A DNA stretch of 64,000 nucleotides, taken from NCBI RefSeq assembly GCF_007828215.1, contig NZ_VIUE01000002.1, positions 186,001 to 250,000 of the forward strand, in the 5' to 3' direction. The DNA comes from Pseudomonas sp. SJZ074 (lineage in GTDB: Bacteria > Pseudomonadota > Gammaproteobacteria > Pseudomonadales > Pseudomonadaceae). Shown here one piece after another: positions 58,156 to 64,000 of this stretch. Every line of letters begins with the position of its first letter. Within the stretch, counting starts at the first letter, position 1. A program made the position numbers and the translations under genes. The notes under the pieces are model-generated. The model was not told where the DNA came from, searched no databases, and saw nothing but the letters and a program-made list of their open reading frames with translations.

Positions 58156-59290
58156 AGAAGAATATTTCATCACCGATCTGCAAACCCGCTGCATGCCAGG
58201 TCAACCGTCCGAGGCTGCGGTGGCCGAGTGCCGGATCGAGCTGGGCAAGCACTTCGCCCATGAAATGTTCCAGAGCCAGGTCGAGGTGGCATCGCCCATC
58301 TTTCGCAGCCTGCCCGAAGCCGCCGACTACCTGAGCGAGGTACGCACAGGCCTGACGCGGCGTTTGGCGCCCCATGGACTGGGATTGCTCAGCGCCGGAT
58401 CCCACCCCATGGCGGCCCAGGTTCTGCAACCCACCGATGAATTGCACTTCCAGCAACTGTTCGATGATTACCAGCGGGTGGCCCGACGCAGCGTGCTGTC
58501 GGGCCTGCATGTACACGTCGAGGTCCCGGCCGACCGGGATCGGGTCCGGGTGATGAACGAGGTCTTGCCCTGGCTGCCGATGTTTCTCGCGCTGAGTGCT
58601 TCGTCACCGTTCTGGAACGGCGCGTATAGCGGTTTCAGCAGCTACCGCCAGGTCGCCTGCGATGAGTGGCCGCGCATGGGCGTCCCGGAGTTCTTCGAAG
58701 ACGAGTCGGCGTTTGCCGAGTACGTCGACTTGCTCATGCGCACCGGCTCGATTCGCCAGGCCAGCGATTGCTGGTGGGTGATTCGACCTTCCTCGCATTT
58801 TCCCACCCTGGAAATGCGCATCTGCGATGCCTGTCCACGGATCGACGATGTCCTTTGCCTGGTCTCGCTGTTTCGCCTGATGGTGGCCCACGCCATTGCT
58901 CAGCCCAAACCCGGGGCGCACTACAGCCAGACCTCCCAGTGGATCCTCAAGGAGAACCGCTGGCGGGCCAAGCGCCACGGGATCCTGGCGGAGTTCATCA
59001 TCGAGGGCCAGGAGCAGCCGATGCTCATCGGTGAATGGCTGACCCTGGCCGAACAGACCTTTGGTGAAACGGCCGCGGCCCTCGGGGTCAGCGACGTGTT
59101 CAAGCAGGCGCGGCGGATCGTGCAGGAAGGCACCAGTGCCGACCGGCAAGTGGTTCTCTACGAACAGGGGTTGTTGCTGGGGGATACGCCTGCGCAGGCT
59201 TTGGGCCGGGTCGTCGATCAACTGATGTCGGAGACCGCCGGGTTGCCCGTGGCCGGTCCGACGCTCCAGCAAGCGGCAGGTGGCCGATGA
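58127..59290 (+). CDS. YbdK-type carboxylate-amine ligase (glutamate-cysteine ligase family 2)
   Basis: A 387-residue GCS2 enzyme. The start FGIEEEYFITD, the HVHVEVP block and the LEMRICDACPRIDD block are typical of the family. E. coli YbdK has weak gamma-glutamyl-cysteine ligase activity, and its true substrates are uncertain. Here it overlaps both the methyltransferase upstream and ligD downstream (ATGA). It may therefore join two small molecules in a shared pathway (inference). Confidence 0.88.
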   Translation: MNRRLKFGIEEEYFITDLQTRCMPGQPSEAAVAECRIELGKHFAHEMFQSQVEVASPIFRSLPEAADYLSEVRTGLTRRLAPHGLGLLSAGSHPMAAQVLQPTDELHFQQLFDDYQRVARRSVLSGLHVHVEVPADRDRVRVMNEVLPWLPMFLALSASSPFWNGAYSGFSSYRQVACDEWPRMGVPEFFEDESAFAEYVDLLMRTGSIRQASDCWWVIRPSSHFPTLEMRICDACPRIDDVLCLVSLFRLMVAHAIAQPKPGAHYSQTSQWILKENRWRAKRHGILAEFIIEGQEQPMLIGEWLTLAEQTFGETAAALGVSDVFKQARRIVQEGTSADRQVVLYEQGLLLGDTPAQALGRVVDQLMSETAGLPVAGPTLQQAAGGR

Positions 59291-61890
59291 CCAGCAAGAA
59301 CCTCGATGACTACAACCGCATGCGTGATTTCGCCGCCACCCCGGAGCCGGCGGCGAAGCGCTCGCGCAAGTCGAAGAAAACCGCTCACGCCTTGCAGTTC
59401 TGCATCCAGAAACACGATGCCTCGCGGCTGCATTACGACTTTCGCCTGGAACTGGACGGCGCCCTGAAGAGCTGGGCGGTACCCAAGGGGCCGAGCCTGG
59501 ACCCCAAGTCCAAGCGCCTTGCGGTGCATGTCGAAGACCATCCGCTGGACTACGCAACGTTCGAAGGCAGCATTCCCGAAGGCCATTACGGCGCCGGCGA
59601 TGTCATCGTCTGGGATCGGGGCGTCTGGATCCCCCAGGGCGATCCCCATGAGGCCTACGAAAAGGGCCGGCTCAAGTTCGAGCTGCAAGGCGAGAAGCTG
59701 GCCGGCTTGTGGAATCTGGTCCGCACCCACATGCCGGGCAAGCAGGAACAGTGGTTCCTGATCAAGCATCAGGACGACGCCGCCCGGCCCGAAAGTGAAT
59801 ACGATGTGGTGCAGGCCGAGCCGGACAGCGTGCTCAGCGACCGCACCATCATCCCCAAGCGCCGTGGCAAAGCTGCCGCTGCCGCAGTGGTGAAACAGCC
59901 GGATAAAGCCGCCAAGCCCACGTCATCGAAACAATCTTCGAAAAACATCCTCAGCGGCGCGGTGGCCGGGCCAATGCCCGAAACCCTCAAGCCGGAGCTG
60001 GCGACCCTGGTGGAAAGCGCCCCCGACGGCGAATGGCTCTATGAAATCAAATTCGATGGTTATCGGGTCATGGCCCGTATCGAAAACGGGGATGTGCGTC
60101 TGATCACCCGCAACGGCCACGACTGGACCCACAAGTTGCCCAGCCAGGCCGAGGCCCTCGCCGGGCTCGGGCTTGAGTCGGCCTGGCTGGATGGGGAAAT
60201 GGTTGTGGCCAACGAAGAGGGCGTGCCGGATTTCCAGGCCTTGCAGAATGCCTTCGACGTCGGCAGCAGCGGCAAGATCGCCTACTACCTGTTCGACCTG
60301 CCTTATCTCAATGGTATGGACCTGCGCAAAGTGCCGGTGGAACAGCGCCGGGCTGCGCTGGCGGCGGTGCTGAAGGGCAACGAGGATCCGTTGCTGCGTT
60401 TCTCCGATGCCTTCGAGGAGACCCCGGATGCGTTGCTCAACAGCGCTTGCCAGATGAAGATGGAAGGGCTGATCGGCAAGCGCGCCGGCAGTGCCTATGT
60501 GTCCCGGCGCAGCAGTGACTGGATCAAGCTCAAATGCAAGAACCGCCAGGAGTTCGTGGTGGTCGGCTTCAGCGAACCCAAGGGTGCCCGCAGTGCCTTC
60601 GGCGCGTTGCTGTTGGGGTTGCATGACGCCGATAGCGGTGAGCTGCGCTATGCCGGCAAGGTTGGCACCGGGTTCAACGAAACTACCCTCAAGAGCATCC
60701 ACCAGCAGTTACTGCCTCTGGAGACGAAAAAAGCCGCGGTGGTCAATCCGCCCACCGGCTACGAAGCCAAGGGCGTGCACTGGCTCAAGCCGACGTTACT
60801 GGCCGAGGTGGCATATGCCGAGATGACCAAGGAAGGGTCGGTGCGGCATGCGGTGTTCCATGGTTTGCGCAACGACAAACCGGCCAGGGAAATTACCCAG
60901 GAGCGCCCGAAAGCCGTGGACAAACCTGAGGAAGTCGAAAAAAAGCCGGCCAAGTCCACGACGAAAACCAAGGGCAAGGCCACCCAGGCCCCGGCGATGG
61001 ACGGCAAGGTGCGGATCACTCACCCCGAGCGGGTTATCGACGCCACCAGCGGCACCACCAAACTGCAACTGGCCGAATATTACGCCAGCGTCGCAGAGTT
61101 CATTCTGCCGGAACTGGCCGAGCGCCCGGTGGCGCTGGTACGGGCGCCGGACGGGATCGCCGGCGAGCTGTTCTTTCAGAAAAACCCCGAGCGCCTGGCG
61201 ATTCCCGGGATTACCAGCCTGGACAAGGCCTTGACCGGGCAGCCGGTGATGATCATCAATAATGCTGAGGCGCTGATCGGCGCGGTGCAGATGAGCACGG
61301 TGGAGTTGCACACCTGGAACGCCACCGCCGTCGATCTGGACAAGCCGGACCGTTTCGTCCTCGACCTTGACCCGGACCCGGCGTTGCCTTGGAAAAGCAT
61401 GGTGGAAGCCACCCAACTGACGTTATCGGTGCTTGATGAACTGGGCCTCAAGGCATTTCTCAAGACCAGCGGCGGCAAGGGCATCCATGTGGTGGTGCCA
61501 CTGACGCGCAAACTCGGTTGGGACGAGGTCAAGGGATTCAGTCACGCCATTGTCAGCCACATGGCGAAGCTGCTGCCGGATCGCTTCTCCGCGGTGTCCG
61601 GGCCGAAGAACCGCGTCGGGCGGATCTTCATCGACTACCTGCGCAACGGCCTCGGCGCTACCACCATCTGCGCCTACGCGGTCCGCACCCGCGAAGGGTT
61701 GCCGGTGTCGGTACCGATCTTTCGGGAGGAGGTGGCGGAGCTCAAGGGGGCGAATCTGTGGAATGTGCATAACGTCCACGAGCGCCTGGCGGAAGTGGGT
61801 CACGAGCCTTGGGCCGACCTGAAGAAAACCCGCCAGAGCATCACGGCGGATATGCGTCGGCGGGTTGGGATGAAGAAAACGGATAAATAG
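59287..61890 (+). CDS. ligD: ATP-dependent DNA ligase D (phosphoesterase-ligase-polymerase)
   Basis: An 867-residue LigD. A 3'-phosphoesterase domain (about 36-160, QKHDASRLHYDFRLELDG) is followed by an ATP-dependent ligase with the adenylated lysine Lys255 in EIKFDGYR (about 235-540). A C-terminal AEP polymerase follows (about 570-855, LDLDPDP metal motif). A Lys/Ala-rich linker lies at about 195-225. With Ku it performs non-homologous end joining; no Ku gene is in the window. It is translationally coupled to the YbdK-type gene. Confidence 0.95.
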   Translation: MTSKNLDDYNRMRDFAATPEPAAKRSRKSKKTAHALQFCIQKHDASRLHYDFRLELDGALKSWAVPKGPSLDPKSKRLAVHVEDHPLDYATFEGSIPEGHYGAGDVIVWDRGVWIPQGDPHEAYEKGRLKFELQGEKLAGLWNLVRTHMPGKQEQWFLIKHQDDAARPESEYDVVQAEPDSVLSDRTIIPKRRGKAAAAAVVKQPDKAAKPTSSKQSSKNILSGAVAGPMPETLKPELATLVESAPDGEWLYEIKFDGYRVMARIENGDVRLITRNGHDWTHKLPSQAEALAGLGLESAWLDGEMVVANEEGVPDFQALQNAFDVGSSGKIAYYLFDLPYLNGMDLRKVPVEQRRAALAAVLKGNEDPLLRFSDAFEETPDALLNSACQMKMEGLIGKRAGSAYVSRRSSDWIKLKCKNRQEFVVVGFSEPKGARSAFGALLLGLHDADSGELRYAGKVGTGFNETTLKSIHQQLLPLETKKAAVVNPPTGYEAKGVHWLKPTLLAEVAYAEMTKEGSVRHAVFHGLRNDKPAREITQERPKAVDKPEEVEKKPAKSTTKTKGKATQAPAMDGKVRITHPERVIDATSGTTKLQLAEYYASVAEFILPELAERPVALVRAPDGIAGELFFQKNPERLAIPGITSLDKALTGQPVMIINNAEALIGAVQMSTVELHTWNATAVDLDKPDRFVLDLDPDPALPWKSMVEATQLTLSVLDELGLKAFLKTSGGKGIHVVVPLTRKLGWDEVKGFSHAIVSHMAKLLPDRFSAVSGPKNRVGRIFIDYLRNGLGATTICAYAVRTREGLPVSVPIFREEVAELKGANLWNVHNVHERLAEVGHEPWADLKKTRQSITADMRRRVGMKKTDK

Positions 61891-61906
61891 TAGGGATTTG
61901 CAGGGA

Positions 61907-61946
61907 CTTCTGTGGCGAGTTTCGCTAAATCCCCTCGCCACAGAAG
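61907..61946. terminator. Hairpin after ligD (CTTCTGTGGCGAG palindrome)
   Basis: A perfect 13-bp stem with a 14-base loop lies 16 bases after the ligD stop, between convergent genes. It is a solo member of the GTGGCGAGGG family and a probable transcript end. Confidence 0.6.
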
Positions 61947-61974
61947 CATGAAGCCAAAGCGTCCAACGTTGTGA

Positions 61975-62586
61975 TCAACCCACCGGAAACCGCAGATATT
62001 CCGGCTGCAACACGTTGAACCACAGCAGGATCATCTCCACCAGCATAGTCACCAGTACCAGCAACCCGACACCCCAGACACTTGCCGAGTACAACAGTCC
62101 CTGTTCCTTTTTGACGCCCATGAACTTGGGCAGGCCGATGAATAACAGGTAAGTCGAATAGGCCGAGGCGACCAGCAACACCGCCACCGCCAGCCAGCGG
62201 CTGGGGTAAAGCCCGGAAAGTCCGGCCAGGAAGTACGGGGTGGCGGTATAGGCGGCAAAGCCGATGCACTGGTTGACGCTCGGGCGCGCTTCGAAGGTGC
62301 GGGACATCCAGCGAATGAACAGCCCCATGAGCGCCACGCCGGCGACAATGGTCAGGTACAGCAGCACGCACAGTTGCAGTGCGCTGGCGGCAGTGAGCCG
62401 TACCGTTTCGTTCTCGGCCAGGCTCCAACCGGTCCAGGTGGTGCCGATGAACAGGCACACCGCCGGAATCAGTGCCAGCAACAGCAGGTGACCGAGGTAA
62501 TGACGTGGATGGGCCTGTTCTTCTTCGCGGATGTCCTGCCAGGCGAATTCGGGATGCGTGAACAGTTTGACGAAAGGTGCGGACAT
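61975..62586 (-). CDS. Yip1-family inner-membrane protein
   Basis: A 203-residue protein with about five membrane spans after a short cytoplasmic lead (FVKLFTHPEFAWQDIREEEQ). This is the common signature of bacterial Yip1/DUF1282 proteins. Function is unknown in bacteria. Start ATG 62586 has AGGAGG upstream. It is convergent with ligD. Confidence 0.85.
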   Translation of the reverse strand: MSAPFVKLFTHPEFAWQDIREEEQAHPRHYLGHLLLLALIPAVCLFIGTTWTGWSLAENETVRLTAASALQLCVLLYLTIVAGVALMGLFIRWMSRTFEARPSVNQCIGFAAYTATPYFLAGLSGLYPSRWLAVAVLLVASAYSTYLLFIGLPKFMGVKKEQGLLYSASVWGVGLLVLVTMLVEMILLWFNVLQPEYLRFPVG

Positions 62587-62754
62587 GACGACCTCCTGAT
62601 CGAGTCAGCCTCAGCGTGAGACCCTTATGGGTTTGAGGCGCAGGATCGGAGGACGGTTTCATTTATTTGTCGCGGCGCGTCGGGAAGCGATCGGAGGGAA
62701 TGAATCCAAGCGGCAGGGGTCAACCCATCAGCACCTCAGAAGGACTTTCGCACC

Positions 62755-63255
62755 ATGACTGTTGCCCAGACCCTGGTTGATTACCTGCGAGACCATGACT
62801 TGCGCCTGACCACGGCCGAATCCTGCACCGCCGGCCAGATCGTCACGCTGCTGGCCGAAGTGCCGGGCAGCGGCTCGCTGATCGAAAGCGGTTACGTGGT
62901 GTACTCCCCCGAGGCGAAACAGCGGTTGCTGGGCGTGAGCCCGCGCACCATCGCTACCTTCAACCTCACCAGTCGTGAAGTCGCGCAGGAAATGGTCCTC
63001 GGCGCCTTGCATGATGCCAATGCCAACGTGGCGGTGGCCACCACCGGGATCCTCGGGCCGGACGACATGGATGGCATTCCCGCTGGCACCGTGTGTTTTG
63101 CCTGGGCCTTCCAGATCAATGGCAAGCGGGCACTGTTCAGTCGCCAGGAGCGCTTTTTCGGCACGCGCGGACAAGTGCAGTTGCGGGCCGCCGAGCATGC
63201 GCTCGTGCAACTGCGGTACTTTCATCAGCGTGCCCTGGCGGGTGAGTACCGATAG
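62755..63255 (+). CDS. pncC: Nicotinamide-nucleotide amidohydrolase (PncC / CinA C-terminal domain)
   Basis: A 166-residue stand-alone CinA C-terminal domain that hydrolyses NMN to NaMN in pyridine-nucleotide salvage. The TAESCTAGQI block holds the catalytic Ser/Thr region and the GILGPDD block the second conserved loop. The usual Gly-Gly of AESCTGG is Ala-Gly here, a variation that could affect activity. AGAAGGA precedes ATG 62755. Confidence 0.88.
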   Translation: MTVAQTLVDYLRDHDLRLTTAESCTAGQIVTLLAEVPGSGSLIESGYVVYSPEAKQRLLGVSPRTIATFNLTSREVAQEMVLGALHDANANVAVATTGILGPDDMDGIPAGTVCFAWAFQINGKRALFSRQERFFGTRGQVQLRAAEHALVQLRYFHQRALAGEYR

Positions 63256-63264
63256 GACAGCCGC

Positions 63265-63780
63265 ATGAGCCATCACACCGAGCCGGAAGACTGGCGCAGT
63301 CGCGAGTTTCCAGTGCGTGAAGACATGGCGTATCAGCTCAAGGTCTGGCGGTTCGAGCGGGTCGGCTGGTATGGGCTGGTGCTGCTGGTGATTCTCACTT
63401 TACTGGGGCAGTTTTCACGGGGCCCGTTGAGCTCCCGCGACGTGCAGAGCAGCGATGGCCGTTTGGGGGCCAGGTACGAGTTTTTTCATCGCAACGGCTC
63501 CAACAACGCCATGATCCTTCATCTCAAGGGGACGCCCGGCGCGGTATTGGAGGTGGAGTTGGGCGGCGACTGGCTGGAAGGCTTCGACGTAGAGGCGTTG
63601 CATCCCCATCCCGTGCGTTCGGCGAGCGCGGGGCAGGGGATGAAGGTTTGGGTTCAGGCCGACGCCGAGGGTAAGGCAAGCCTGTACCTCTCATTGGTCA
63701 GTACCGGGCTGGGGATCTACCACAGCCGTATCGCCATGCCCGGCAGCGCGGTCAGTTTCGATCAATTCATTTTCCCTTAG
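63265..63780 (+). CDS. Membrane-anchored hypothetical protein
   Basis: A 171-residue protein with a hydrophilic start, one membrane span at about residues 34-50 (GWYGLVLLVILTLLG) and an extracytoplasmic beta-rich domain. It lies nine bases after pncC and seven bases before the DUF421/YetF gene, so these form one unit. The domain family is not recognised. Confidence 0.75.
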   Translation: MSHHTEPEDWRSREFPVREDMAYQLKVWRFERVGWYGLVLLVILTLLGQFSRGPLSSRDVQSSDGRLGARYEFFHRNGSNNAMILHLKGTPGAVLEVELGGDWLEGFDVEALHPHPVRSASAGQGMKVWVQADAEGKASLYLSLVSTGLGIYHSRIAMPGSAVSFDQFIFP

Positions 63781-63787
63781 GTGACCT

Positions 63788-64000
63788 ATGGATTCCGTAC
63801 TGTGCGCCGGCGCGATGTACCTGGCATTAATGGTGCTGTTCAAGATCGCCGGCCGCCGCTCACTGGCCGACCTCACCACCTTCGACTTCGTGCTGCTGAT
63901 GATCATTGTCGAGGACGGCCGGATCCTCCAGGGTCGCATGCGCCTTGCCCGGCTGGTGGAAGCCGACATCATGGAAGCGGCGCGTTCGAGCCAGGGAATC
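63788..64000 (+). CDS. DUF421/YetF-family protein with an apparent in-frame internal deletion (3' partial)
   Basis: The first 37 codons (AGRRSLADLTTFDFVLLMI) match the N-terminal membrane part of YetF/DUF421 proteins. The next residues (VEDGRILQGRMRLARL) belong to the cytoplasmic domain that normally lies about 70 residues later. The intervening membrane spans and linker, including the usual GEATQQAL-type segment, are missing at about 63902-63910 while the frame is kept. The gene runs off the window end at residue 71. Confidence 0.6.
   Translation, partial: MDSVLCAGAMYLALMVLFKIAGRRSLADLTTFDFVLLMIIVEDGRILQGRMRLARLVEADIMEAARSSQGI

Overview
The window is Pseudomonas chromosome, most likely the P. 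fluorescens species complex. The evidence is GC-rich coding sequence, a complete apr/prt/lip exoenzyme locus of the fluorescens type, typical Pseudomonas housekeeping neighbours (pgm, ligD, FAN1, a DUF1652 protein) and two families of Pseudomonas REP palindromes between genes. I see no tRNA, rRNA, CRISPR array, IS transposase or prophage. Species assignment is inference.

Layout. (1) 1-3384: the 3' end of a giant RTX/calcium-binding repeat gene, made here of two nearly identical 1017-bp tandem blocks, then a DGPF/YCII gene and a frameshifted VOC (PhnB-like) gene. (2) 3408-11994: a sucrose-type uptake and hydrolysis locus. A LacI regulator, a cytoplasmic GH32 invertase and a four-gene ABC importer face a divergent ScrY-like porin across a palindromic LacI-type operator. 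(3) 12195-22013: an MsbA-like ABC exporter; a LysR/NmrA divergent pair; a module of amino-acid permease, ornithine cyclodeaminase and HDAC-like amidohydrolase with a divergent Lrp regulator; a LysR remnant; and a LysR facing a medium-chain dehydrogenase. (4) 23267-31614: an unrecognised 494-aa protein followed by a MocR regulator, then pgm, a UvrD/HelD-type helicase and DUF1652. (5) 31807-34297: MFS drug exporter and divergent LysR. (6) 34628-46336: aprA (serralysin), inh, aprDEF (type I secretion), an autotransporter subtilase and a class I.3 lipase. (7) 46677-53177: small lipoprotein, FAN1 nuclease coupled to a nuclease-helicase fusion with an Fe-S cysteine set, and a soluble hybrid histidine kinase. 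(8) 53245-64000: two small membrane proteins, a CPA1 antiporter, a compact unit of haem-oxygenase-like di-iron oxidase, methyltransferase, YbdK-type ligase and LigD, then Yip1, PncC/CinA, a membrane-anchored protein and a DUF421/YetF gene that appears internally deleted.

How it works together. AprDEF should export AprA and the lipase through their C-terminal RTX signals, while Inh guards the periplasm. The sucrose cluster would take sucrose in through the porin and ABC importer and hydrolyse it in the cytoplasm under LacI control. Two DNA-repair units are present: FAN1 with its helicase, and LigD; no Ku gene is seen here. The best candidates for undescribed biology are the oxidase-methyltransferase-ligase-LigD unit, the FAN1/nuclease-helicase pair, and the unknown protein next to the MocR regulator.
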